Shown here: piece by piece, positions 1 through 5,948 of the stretch
Position numbering within the stretch: the first letter of the stretch is position 1
Layout: every line of letters begins with the position of its first letter
Origin: Leptotrichia sp. oral taxon 215
GTDB lineage: Bacteria; Fusobacteriota; Fusobacteriia; Fusobacteriales; Leptotrichiaceae
Reading direction: 5' to 3'
Length of the DNA: 6,032 nucleotides
Assembly: GCA_905371725.1 (NCBI GenBank)
Contig: CAJPML010000075.1
Coordinates: forward strand, 1 to 6,032
Translations under genes and position numbers: made by a program
The notes under the pieces: generated by a model
The model's input: only the letters and a program-made list of their open reading frames with translations
Told to the model about the DNA's origin: nothing
The model's database searches: none

Positions 1-751
1 ACATATCTCTTGATTTCAAATTTTTTTCTGAAAATTTTTCAAGACATTTTTTATTAATAAAACAGTTTACATCCTTATAATATATAATATTATCATTTTC
101 ATCAACTATAATGCTGTCACTTTGTTTTCCAAAAGCAAGAGTATTAAGATATTTTTCGAGTATTTCATATTTTATATCAAAAACTATAACTCCAAGATTT
201 TCATTATTTTCATTTTTAATATCATGACTTATTGAAAGAAACCAGAAATCTGAATTCATGGTAGCTGAATTTTTTCTGATGGGATTAAAAACAGGCATAT
301 CAGAATTATTTATAGCATCAATATACCACTTTTCCTTCATCATATTGGTAGATATATTCATATTGTTTACTTTGTCACTAGATACAATATTTCCATTTTT
401 TCCTATAACAGTAATATTTTTAATTCCTGTATTACTATTTAGAATGAGTGAGATCATTTTATCTACATTTTGTCTGTAATTTTTATTTCCTGTGGCAAGA
501 AATCCTTTAATATCAGCATCTACAGCCAAAAGATTTATAATATTCCTATGTTTGTCTATATATAATGTAATGTAACGTGCTGTACTTGTAACATTTTCAT
601 TAGTGTATTCTATTTCCTTGTTCATTATAATATATTTTGAGGTATAGTAAAAAATACTGCTTAAAAAAAGAATAAACAGAAAATTTCCAATTAGATAATA
701 AAAAATTATTTGCAGCAGCATTGAATTTTTCATTGATTTTTTGAATTTCAT
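1..751 (-). CDS. modS: Sensor histidine kinase, N-terminal 250 residues (YesM-like, ModS-type), runs off the left edge
   Basis: This is the N-terminal sensor part of a membrane histidine kinase. The frame is open from ATG at 751-749 to the window edge, 250 codons, so the kinase core (HAMP, His box, ATPase) lies outside. Visible parts are a basic start, one membrane segment at about residues 12-34, then about 210 extracytoplasmic residues resembling a Cache/PAS-like YesM sensor (KWYIDAINN near 141-149, WFLSIS at 170-175, a late IIVDENDNIIYY strand pair at 214-225). Cys230 and Cys236 are the only cysteines seen. The ATG overlaps the regulator stop codon by four bases (ATGA) and has its own GGAG at 757-760, which supports this start and translational coupling. 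Placement after msrAB-ccdA-trx and next to an AraC-type regulator matches ModS of F. nucleatum; the exact orthology is inferred. Confidence 0.85.
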   Translation of the reverse strand, partial: MKFKKSMKNSMLLQIIFYYLIGNFLFILFLSSIFYYTSKYIIMNKEIEYTNENVTSTARYITLYIDKHRNIINLLAVDADIKGFLATGNKNYRQNVDKMISLILNSNTGIKNITVIGKNGNIVSSDKVNNMNISTNMMKEKWYIDAINNSDMPVFNPIRKNSATMNSDFWFLSISHDIKNENNENLGVIVFDIKYEILEKYLNTLAFGKQSDSIIVDENDNIIYYKDVNCFINKKCLEKFSEKNLKSRDM

Positions 752-1155
752 AATTTCTCCAATACACTTTTTTTAAATTCTTTAGGAGTTATTCCAAATG
801 TCTTCTTGAATTTTGAATTAAAGTAGTTAAAATTTTCAATTCCGACAAGTTCTGCAATTTCATAGTTTTTCAAATCAGTTGTCAGAAGAAGAAGTTTTGC
901 CTTTTCCATTCGTATATTATTTAGATAGTCCTGAAAAGGAATACCAAACAAATTTTTAAAAAGGGAACTTAAATAACCTGAAGATAAATCCATTTCATCA
1001 GCAAAGGAACTTAAATTGAAGGAAACTTCATTATATTTTTCTTCTATTTTTTTAATTATTATATTTTTTATTTGAAATATCTTTATCAGAAATTTCCGAA
1101 TGATTAATTTTATTAATAATTTTTCTGGCTTCGTTGTATTTTTTATCTTCTTCAA
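748..1155 (-). CDS. AraC-type helix-turn-helix part of the broken regulator
   Basis: This frame holds the DNA-binding half. From about position 1066 downward it shows two helix-turn-helix units of the AraC/HTH_18 family: first SSFADEMDLSSGYLSSLFK, then YEIAELVGIENFNYFNSKFK, followed by the family's end motif FGITPKEFKK. The first 30 or so residues after the nominal ATG at 1155 are out-of-frame translation of the receiver linker and are not real protein. There is no convincing internal start or ribosome binding site just before the domain, so it is unlikely to be made as a separate gene. The TGA stop at 750-748 overlaps the sensor-kinase start. Confidence 0.75.
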   Translation of the reverse strand: MKKIKNTTKPEKLLIKLIIRKFLIKIFQIKNIIIKKIEEKYNEVSFNLSSFADEMDLSSGYLSSLFKNLFGIPFQDYLNNIRMEKAKLLLLTTDLKNYEIAELVGIENFNYFNSKFKKTFGITPKEFKKSVLEKL

Positions 1156-1522
1156 GCCTGTAAATCAGTTTTGAAATTATTTCATTTATATCAGATTTGG
1201 AAACAGGTTTTAATATATAATCTTCAACCCCTATTTTTAAAGCTTTCTGAGCATATTCAAAATAGTCATATCCTGATATGATGGCTATTTTTACATCATT
1301 TTTTAATTCCTTCATTTCCTGTGCAAGAGTAAGACCATCCTTAAAAGGAATATTTATGTCCAGTAATACAAGATCAGGCAATATTTCAGAAAAAACTTTA
1401 AAGGCAGAATTACCGTCTTCTGCCTCATATATGTCATTTATTTTATATTTTTCAAAATCAATGAAAGTTTTTATCCCTCTTCTTATTATAGGTTCATCAT
1501 CAACTATTAGAATGCTGTACAT
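1052..1522 (-). CDS. Receiver-domain part of the broken regulator (156 codons as written)
   Basis: As the sequence stands this frame encodes a receiver domain with a short unstructured tail. Receiver hallmarks are complete: acidic pair Asp8-Asp9 in IVDDEP, phospho-acceptor Asp55 in LVLLDINIP, Ser83 in IAIISGY, and Lys105-Pro106 in ILKPV. The frame ends at a TAA (1054-1052) only a few codons past the A6 run, with no DNA-binding domain. Without the C-terminal half it could still accept phosphate from the sensor but could not bind DNA. If the frameshift is real, this is the product expected from the strong ribosome binding site; if it is a sequencing error, this is the N-terminal half of the intact gene. 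Confidence 0.75.
   Translation of the reverse strand: MYSILIVDDEPIIRRGIKTFIDFEKYKINDIYEAEDGNSAFKVFSEILPDLVLLDINIPFKDGLTLAQEMKELKNDVKIAIISGYDYFEYAQKALKIGVEDYILKPVSKSDINEIISKLIYRLEEDKKYNEARKIINKINHSEISDKDISNKKYNN
1064..1069 (-). other. A6 homopolymer where the regulator frame breaks
   Basis: Six T on the plus strand (AAAAAA in the coding strand) lie in the interdomain linker. Removing one A restores a single frame from receiver to AraC domain. A second run, A7 at 1047-1053, overlaps the premature stop and is too late to be the cause. The site is therefore the most economical position for an extra base, although any single-base gain between about 1064 and 1100 would have the same effect. Confidence 0.65.
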
Positions 1523-1996
1523 CTATTTAACGGCTCCTTTAATCTGTTCTATATTCATATGCCCCTGGGAGGTACTGATAATATTCAGATTACTGTCAAG
1601 AATAATATTTGCAGGATATCCCTGAACTCTTGCTCTTTTTATGATAGTCCCTTTTTCATCCAGAAGGACTGTAATATTTTTATAATTAAGTCCTTTATAC
1701 CATTGAATAAATTTATCAGTCGGTTTCTCCCCTTTAAGTCCAGGAGAAACAATAGTTATAACTGTGAAGTTTTTGTTTTTATCTGCACTTAAAGAATTTA
1801 TTTCATTTAAGCCTGAAAGACATATAGGACACCATGAAGCCCACACTTTAATATATACCTTTTTTCCTTTGTATTTGTCAAGGGAAACAGGTTTGTTATT
1901 TATATCTTTTAGCTGAACTCCCTGAAGTGTAATATTTCCAAAAGCAGTTATACTAAAACTTAACATGATTGTGATTATGGCAATTAATTTTTTCAT
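1523..1996 (-). CDS. trx: Exported thioredoxin-like protein (TlpA/redoxin family)
   Basis: A 157-residue thiol-disulfide protein that probably takes electrons from CcdA and reduces the MsrAB cysteines outside the cytoplasm. Residues 4-18 form a signal-peptide hydrophobic core after MKK, with a plausible cleavage after AFG at 18-20. There is no lipobox cysteine, so it is more likely a soluble exported protein than a lipoprotein. The redox motif is WCPIC, with Cys56 and Cys59 in the WASWCPIC context typical of TlpA/ResA proteins, and the cis-proline is Pro128 in GYPANIIL. AAGGA lies about nine bases before the ATG. It is preceded by ccdA across a 56-bp gap and touches the regulator gene with zero spacing. 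In Neisseria-type MsrAB (PilB) a comparable domain is fused to the reductase; here it is separate. A role as the direct MsrAB reductant is inferred from context. Confidence 0.9.
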   Translation of the reverse strand: MKKLIAIITIMLSFSITAFGNITLQGVQLKDINNKPVSLDKYKGKKVYIKVWASWCPICLSGLNEINSLSADKNKNFTVITIVSPGLKGEKPTDKFIQWYKGLNYKNITVLLDEKGTIIKRARVQGYPANIILDSNLNIISTSQGHMNIEQIKGAVK

Positions 1997-2052
1997 AAAA
2001 AAACATCCTTTCTTTTATATATTATTAATATTTCAATATTTGCTGCAGATAG

Positions 2053-2691
2053 TTAAAATTTTCCAAGAATAAGCATAATTCCCATGAAAATAATAAGAAA
2101 TCCGCCAAAAATTTTAAAATACTCTGTATATTTATTCAGTACACGTACTTTTTTCAGTAATTCCTGAGAGAAAAAGGAAAAAAGTACAAACGGAGTTGAA
2201 AGTCCTAAAACATAAACAAACATCATTAAACTGCCGTATATTGCCGAGCCTTTATTTCCAGCTAAAGCAAGCACTGATGCAAGTATAGGGCCTACACATG
2301 GTGTCCATCCCAGACTGAATGTCAGCCCTAAAAGAAAAGCCTGCAAGGAAGAATTTTTTCCTATAAGATTAAATTTTAAGGATTTATTCTTTTCCAGAAA
2401 GTCAAATTTTAATATACCTGTCTGATGAAAACCAAGTATTATTACAATAATACCTGCTATAATTTTTATAGTGTCATTAAAAAATATTTCTGTAAGTAGG
2501 CTAAAGCTGAAACCTATACTGACAAAGGTGAGTGAAAGTCCCAAAATAAAAAGAAATGTATTGAGTATAGTTTTTTTCCCTTTGCTCAGAATTCCCAGAT
2601 ATACAGGGACGATTGGAAGTATACAGGGAGAGAGAAAACTTGCCACTCCTCCAAGAAAGACACTTCCTATTAAAAGATGTTGATTAATCAT
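2053..2691 (-). CDS. ccdA: CcdA-type transmembrane electron carrier
   Basis: A 212-residue CcdA/DsbD-beta family membrane protein that moves reducing equivalents from cytoplasmic thioredoxin to extracytoplasmic thiol proteins. It has about six membrane segments. The two conserved redox cysteines stand in their family motifs: Cys23 in FLSPCILPIVPVYLG and Cys132 in GWTPCVGPIL. The two halves show the family's internal pseudo-repeat. The length is normal for single-domain CcdA, without the extra periplasmic domains of DsbD. The start at 2691 is supported by TAGGAG followed by a short A-rich spacer, all within the 18-bp gap after msrAB. With msrAB upstream and the WCPIC protein downstream it most likely feeds methionine sulfoxide repair. 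A role in cytochrome c maturation is less likely, since no heme-handling genes are seen here. Confidence 0.93.
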   Translation of the reverse strand: MINQHLLIGSVFLGGVASFLSPCILPIVPVYLGILSKGKKTILNTFLFILGLSLTFVSIGFSFSLLTEIFFNDTIKIIAGIIVIILGFHQTGILKFDFLEKNKSLKFNLIGKNSSLQAFLLGLTFSLGWTPCVGPILASVLALAGNKGSAIYGSLMMFVYVLGLSTPFVLFSFFSQELLKKVRVLNKYTEYFKIFGGFLIIFMGIMLILGKF

Positions 2692-2709
2692 TGTTTTTCT
2701 CCTATTCTT

Positions 2710-3798
2710 TTATTTAACTAAATTTATTAAATATCCATAATTTTCTTTTTCCATATCCTTTAAAGGAATAAATTTGATTGAGGCACTATTTATACAGTAT
2801 CTAAGTCCTCCTCTGTCTTTAGGTCCGTCATCAAAAACATGACCGAGATGAGCTTTTCCGCTTCTACTTAGAACTTCAGTTCTTATCATATTAAAGCTTG
2901 TATCATTTTCATAAGTGACAACATCTTTAGTGATAGGTTTTGTAAAGCTAGGCCATCCACAGCCTGAATCAAACTTATCCTTTGAAGAAAATAAAGGCTC
3001 ACCTGTTGTAATATCTACATATATTCCTGCTTCATGATTATCCCAGTATTCATTTGTAAAGGAATGTTCAGTATCTTTTTTCTGTGTAACACTGTACTGT
3101 AATGGAGTAAGACGTTTTTTCAGTTCTTCGTCACTTGGTTTGGGATAGTCTTTAGGATCGATGATAACTTCATCAGCCTTGTCAAGATTTATATGGCAGT
3201 ATCCGTTCGGATTCTTTTTAAGATAGTCTTGATGATATTCTTCTGCAAGAACATAGTTTTTAAGGGGTTCAACTTCTACCTGAATTTTATCTGTGTATTT
3301 TTTCTGCTGTTCTGAAATTTCCTGCAGGATAACTTCCTTGTCCTTGGTATTTGTATAGTAAATACCTGTACGATACTGTCTTCCCCTGTCGTTTCCCTGC
3401 TGGTTTACACTAGTGGGGTCTACTACCTGAAAGTAGTATTTGAGCAATCTGCCAAGTGAAATTTTATTTGAATCATATTTTACATGGACAGTTTCTGCAT
3501 GGTCAGTTGAAGCAATAATATTATAGTTGGTTTTATCAGTTTTACCGTTTGCATAACCGACAGTAGCATCTTTGACACCTGATATCCTTTCCATGTATGC
3601 CTCAATTCCCCAGAAACATCCTCCTGCAAGGTATATCTCCTTAATATTTTCCTTAATTCCTGATTGAATTTTCGTTTCTTTTTCTGTTTTATTTTCAGAT
3701 TTTCTTTTTCTCACAGTATTTCCATTTTTACTGAGGAGTATAACAGAAAATAACATTAAAAATGATATCAGGAATATTAATAAACCTTTGTATTTCAT
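2710..3798 (-). CDS. msrAB: Fused methionine sulfoxide reductase MsrA-MsrB, membrane-anchored
   Basis: A 362-residue bifunctional repair enzyme reducing both S- and R-methionine sulfoxide in proteins. Residues 5-23 form a signal anchor or signal peptide, followed by a charged linker, so the enzyme acts outside the cytoplasm. The MsrA domain (about 53-210) has catalytic Cys61 in GCFWG and a likely recycling Cys201 in NGYCHI. The MsrB domain (about 226-348) has catalytic Cys335 in RYCINSAS, likely resolving Cys280 in SGCGWPSF, and the [10 protein letters not shown] motif. The two CxxC zinc pairs of many MsrB proteins are absent (VDITTG and SRSGKA at those places). All expected catalytic residues are present. 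A strong AGGAGG eight bases before the ATG supports the start. It is first in the operon with ccdA and trx, which likely supply electrons. In F. nucleatum the equivalent locus is peroxide-induced. Confidence 0.96.
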   Translation of the reverse strand: MKYKGLLIFLISFLMLFSVILLSKNGNTVRKRKSENKTEKETKIQSGIKENIKEIYLAGGCFWGIEAYMERISGVKDATVGYANGKTDKTNYNIIASTDHAETVHVKYDSNKISLGRLLKYYFQVVDPTSVNQQGNDRGRQYRTGIYYTNTKDKEVILQEISEQQKKYTDKIQVEVEPLKNYVLAEEYHQDYLKKNPNGYCHINLDKADEVIIDPKDYPKPSDEELKKRLTPLQYSVTQKKDTEHSFTNEYWDNHEAGIYVDITTGEPLFSSKDKFDSGCGWPSFTKPITKDVVTYENDTSFNMIRTEVLSRSGKAHLGHVFDDGPKDRGGLRYCINSASIKFIPLKDMEKENYGYLINLVK

Positions 3799-3829
3799 AA
3801 TATCGCCTCCTGAATTTATATTAAAGGTT

Positions 3830-3843
3830 TTTGTATTTACAAA
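3830..3843. promoter_or_regulatory. Perfect 14-bp dyad TTTGTATTTACAAA, possible operator
   Basis: TTTGTA and TACAAA flank a two-base centre. The dyad lies just downstream of the predicted msrAB -10 box and covers the expected transcription start near 3840. A bound protein would be well placed to repress the redox operon. Short A+T palindromes arise easily by chance in this composition, and AraC-type regulators usually bind direct repeats, so its binding protein, if any, is unknown. Confidence 0.3.
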
Positions 3844-3846
3844 GAT

Positions 3847-3875
3847 ATTATATCCTGAAATAATCCAAAAAGGAA
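3847..3875 (-). promoter_or_regulatory. msrAB: Likely promoter of the msrAB-ccdA-trx-modRS operon
   Basis: On the minus strand a perfect TATAAT (3852-3847) stands about 50 bp before the msrAB start codon. The matching -35 position, 17 bp upstream, reads TTCCTT (3875-3870), a poor match, which would fit a promoter that needs an activator such as ModR. A second TATAAT at 3887-3882 is preceded by TG one base upstream (extended -10 form) and is an alternative or additional start. No experimental start site is known. Confidence 0.4.
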
Positions 3876-3993
3876 TAGAATATTATAACATTTTTCTATA
3901 ATTTTATAAGAAAAGGAAAAAAGAATTTGCAGAAAAGCTCGAAGTTAGAATTTTTGAATAAAAAAGGCTGTTTCAAAATTTAAAAAATATAAA

Positions 3994-4022
3994 ACTATAT
4001 TTATTCATTTACTAGAATTTCA
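3994..4022 (-). promoter_or_regulatory. Promoter-like pair in the left palindrome arm, facing msrAB
   Basis: Read on the minus strand, TGAAAT (4022-4017) and TATAGT (3999-3994) are exactly 17 bp apart. The same pair at the same spacing sits in the opposite arm facing the other way. The -35 match is weak and the -10 is one base from consensus. It would give a long leader of about 190 bases before msrAB. Confidence 0.25.
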
Positions 4023-4046
4023 CTTATACAAAACAGTTATTCATAA

Positions 4047-4093
4047 AGAAAAAGTCAAGATTCACCTGAAAAATCAGGTTGTTGACTTTTTCT
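4047..4093. terminator. Strong central hairpin of the palindrome, terminator-like in both directions
   Basis: A perfect 12-bp outer stem (AGAAAAAGTCAA with TTGACTTTTTCT) encloses a perfect 6-bp inner stem (ACCTGA with TCAGGT) around an AAAA loop, with a small internal bulge of five against two bases. The T-rich run on the 3' side in either reading direction gives the shape of a bidirectional intrinsic terminator. Both flanking operons start near here and read away, so it has no gene end to serve. It may be part of the mobile-like palindrome or insulate the two divergent operons. Confidence 0.5.
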
Positions 4094-4117
4094 AAATTCA
4101 TTTCCTGTTTTGAATTG

Positions 4118-4146
4118 TGAAATTATAAATAATTCATAAATATAGT
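4118..4146 (+). promoter_or_regulatory. Possible promoter of the ABC exporter operon, in the right palindrome arm
   Basis: TGAAAT (4118-4123) and TATAGT (4141-4146) are 17 bp apart and face the ABC transporter gene, whose start codon is at 4215. The -10 is one base off consensus and the -35 is weak. It is the best candidate I see ahead of the gene. If used, the operon would be expressed from inside the repeat. Confidence 0.35.
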
Positions 4147-4214
4147 TTTTACATTATTTTCTAAATTTTTTTGAGCCAGTCTCTCTAAATTTAAATAGGA
4201 AAGGATCTGTTTTA

Positions 4215-5948
4215 ATGTTAAAAAAGTTATTAGCATATGTAGGAGAATATAAGAAAGTTTCGCTTTTATCTCCTCTATTTATTGCAGTGGAAGTAATGAT
4301 GGAAATACTGATTCCATTTTTAATGGCTTCCATAATAGATGACGGGCTGAATAAGGGCAATATGAGGCATATATATTTTATAGGACTTTTAACTTTACTA
4401 ATTGCTATGATTTCCCTCTCTACAGGTTTTGCGGCAGGAAGATGTGCAGCTAAAGCTTCTTCAGGATTTGCAAAGAATATAAGAAAGGCAGTTTTTTACA
4501 AGATACAGAATTTTTCTTTTACAAATATTGATAAATTTTCAACTGCAGGGCTTATTACAAGATTTACTACAGATATTGCAAATATTCAAAATTCTTATCA
4601 GATGATTTTAAGACTTCTGGTAAGAGCACCTTTAATGCTTATATTTGCAACTATGATGACGATTTATATAAGTCCAGGCTTATCCACTATATTTATTGGG
4701 GCTATAATTATACTTGGAATTGTAATGGTAGCTGTCATTTTTTCAGTACATCCTATTTTCTTAAAGGCAATGAAAAAATATGACAAAATAAATTCTGACC
4801 TTCAGGAAAATATAAATGCTGTCAGAGTTGTAAAAGCATATGTAAGAGAAAATTATGAAATTAATAAGTTTAAAAATTCAACAGATGGCTTAAGAAATAC
4901 ATTGTTAAAAGCAGAAAAAATTATTATATTTGTAGCTCCTGCAATGCAGTTTTGCATGTATTCGTGCATTATCCTGCTTTCATGGTTTGGAGCCAAAAAA
5001 ATAGTAGCCGGAAATCTTACTACAGGACAGCTGATGAGCCTGTTTTCATACACAGCAAATATTCTTATGAGTCTTCTTATGTTTGCAATGGTTATAGTTA
5101 CAATAACTTTTTCAAGAGCATCAGGAGAACGTATAGTAGAAGTTCTTGATGAAGAACCGAGCATAAAGAATATTGATAATCCTGTATTAGAAGTAAAAGA
5201 CGGTTCAATTTCATTTGAAAATGTAAATTTCAGCTACAGTAACAATCCTGAAGTATTAAATCTGGAAAATATCAATCTTCACATTAATCAAGGGGAAACA
5301 ATAGGAATAATAGGTGGAACGGGAAGTGCAAAATCTGCTCTTGTTCAGTTAATTCCAAGATTATATGACGTACTGAACGGTGAAGTAAAAGTCGGTGGTG
5401 TAAACGTAAAAAATTACGATATAAAAACTTTAAGAGATAATGTTGCAATGGTATTGCAGAAAAATGTCCTCTTTTCAGGAACAATAAAGGAAAATCTGAT
5501 GTGGGGAAATAAAAATGCCACTGAAGATGAAATGATACATGCCTGCAGACTGGCTCAGGCAGATGAATTTATACAGAAATTTCCTGATAAATATGATACT
5601 TATATTGAACAGGGAGGATCAAATGTATCAGGTGGACAGAAACAGCGTCTATGTATAGCAAGAGCACTTTTAAAAAATCCAAAAATTCTGATTCTTGATG
5701 ACTCTACAAGTGCTGTGGATACTAAGACTGATAAGCTTATAAGGGATGCCTTTAAAAATGAAATACCGGACATTACAAAAATCATTATTGCACAGAGAAT
5801 TTCATCAGTAAAGGATGCTGATAAGATTATTGTACTTGATGATGGTAAAGTAACTGGTATAGGAATTCATGAAGAACTGATTATTTCAAATGATATTTAT
5901 AAAGAAGTGCACAGTTCTCAGGAGGAAGGGGGAAAAAACAATGAATAG
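4215..5948 (+). CDS. ABC exporter half-transporter with degenerate ATPase site (LmrC/BmrC-type)
   Basis: A 577-residue half-transporter: an N-terminal six-helix exporter membrane domain (about 15-300) fused to an ATPase domain (about 330-570). Such pairs export drugs, lipids or peptides; the substrate cannot be read from sequence. In the ATPase domain are aromatic Tyr341, Walker A GGTGSAKS at 367-374 (Ala372 instead of the usual Gly, Lys373 kept), Q-loop Gln415, signature VSGGQ at 471-475, Walker B ILILDD at 491-496 and D-loop SAVD at 499-502. The catalytic Glu is Asp496 (DDSTSAVD) and the switch His is Gln527 (IIIAQRIS). This pattern marks the degenerate-site subunit of a heterodimer, as in LmrCD, BmrCD and TM287/288. 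AGGAAAGGA lies eight bases before the ATG. The stop overlaps the next gene by 8 bp, which supports obligate pairing. Confidence 0.93.
   Translation: MLKKLLAYVGEYKKVSLLSPLFIAVEVMMEILIPFLMASIIDDGLNKGNMRHIYFIGLLTLLIAMISLSTGFAAGRCAAKASSGFAKNIRKAVFYKIQNFSFTNIDKFSTAGLITRFTTDIANIQNSYQMILRLLVRAPLMLIFATMMTIYISPGLSTIFIGAIIILGIVMVAVIFSVHPIFLKAMKKYDKINSDLQENINAVRVVKAYVRENYEINKFKNSTDGLRNTLLKAEKIIIFVAPAMQFCMYSCIILLSWFGAKKIVAGNLTTGQLMSLFSYTANILMSLLMFAMVIVTITFSRASGERIVEVLDEEPSIKNIDNPVLEVKDGSISFENVNFSYSNNPEVLNLENINLHINQGETIGIIGGTGSAKSALVQLIPRLYDVLNGEVKVGGVNVKNYDIKTLRDNVAMVLQKNVLFSGTIKENLMWGNKNATEDEMIHACRLAQADEFIQKFPDKYDTYIEQGGSNVSGGQKQRLCIARALLKNPKILILDDSTSAVDTKTDKLIRDAFKNEIPDITKIIIAQRISSVKDADKIIVLDDGKVTGIGIHEELIISNDIYKEVHSSQEEGGKNNE

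Larger units (their letters stand above)
748..1522 (-). pseudogene. modR: Response regulator, receiver plus AraC-type DNA-binding domain (YesN-like, ModR-type), frameshifted
   Basis: Read across one frameshift, this is a 257-residue response regulator that would activate or repress genes after phosphorylation by the neighbouring sensor kinase. The receiver domain (about 1-125) and the AraC/HTH_18 domain (about the last 100 residues) lie in different frames. Skipping one A of the A6 run (T6 at 1064-1069 on the plus strand) joins them as ISNKNIIIKKIEEKYNE, a normal-looking linker and first helix, at the usual length for a short YesN-type regulator. The start codon directly follows the trx stop (TAGATG), with AAAGGAG at 1534-1540 inside the end of trx. 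The break may be a true mutation, a homopolymer sequencing error or, less likely, a recoding site. In F. nucleatum ModR controls the redox genes of this locus. Confidence 0.8.
3965..4182. repeat. Imperfect palindrome of about 218 bp, MITE-like
   Basis: The left arm (3965-4069) pairs with the reverse complement of the right arm (4074-4182). By hand alignment about 80 of 100 aligned positions match, with small gaps. Exact blocks are AAAACTATATTTAT (3991-4004 with 4136-4149), AATTTCAC (4016-4023 with 4117-4124), CAAAACAG (4029-4036 with 4105-4112), AGAAAAAGTCAA (4047-4058 with 4082-4093) and ACCTGA (4064-4069 with 4074-4079). The ends read AGGCTGTTTCAAAA and, inverted, AGACTGGCTCAAAA, which look like insertion-element terminal repeats. 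There is no reading frame inside and no clear target duplication. It could be a transposase-less element, an old IS remnant or a structured RNA source. Confidence 0.65.

Noticed and set aside
465..475. A possible second frameshift in the sensor kinase
   Set aside because: Careful re-reading of the base positions showed a continuous frame (RQNVDKMISLI), so the gene is intact across this point.
258..479. Hydrophobic 73-residue plus-strand open frame
   Set aside because: It is antisense to the open sensor-kinase frame, has no ribosome binding site, and its hydrophobicity follows from reverse reading of Asn/Lys-rich codons.
1070..1155. N-terminal 30 residues of the AraC-domain open frame as a real protein start
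   Set aside because: They are an out-of-frame reading of the receiver linker, with Lys/Ile-rich filler and no ribosome binding site; the homology begins only after the A6 run.
3965..4182. Riboswitch or structured leader of the ABC operon
   Set aside because: The symmetry extends over the full length and reads equally in both directions, and I recognise no known riboswitch core; an inverted-repeat element explains it better.
4154..4360. Minus-strand 68-residue open frame beginning inside the ABC gene
   Set aside because: It is antisense to the well-supported exporter start and to its ribosome binding site, and has no recognisable features.
5313..5338. Ala372 in Walker A as proof of a dead transporter
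   Set aside because: Lys373 and Ser374 are kept, the rest of the domain is well conserved, and from memory the GSAKS variant occurs in related heterodimeric exporter subunits.
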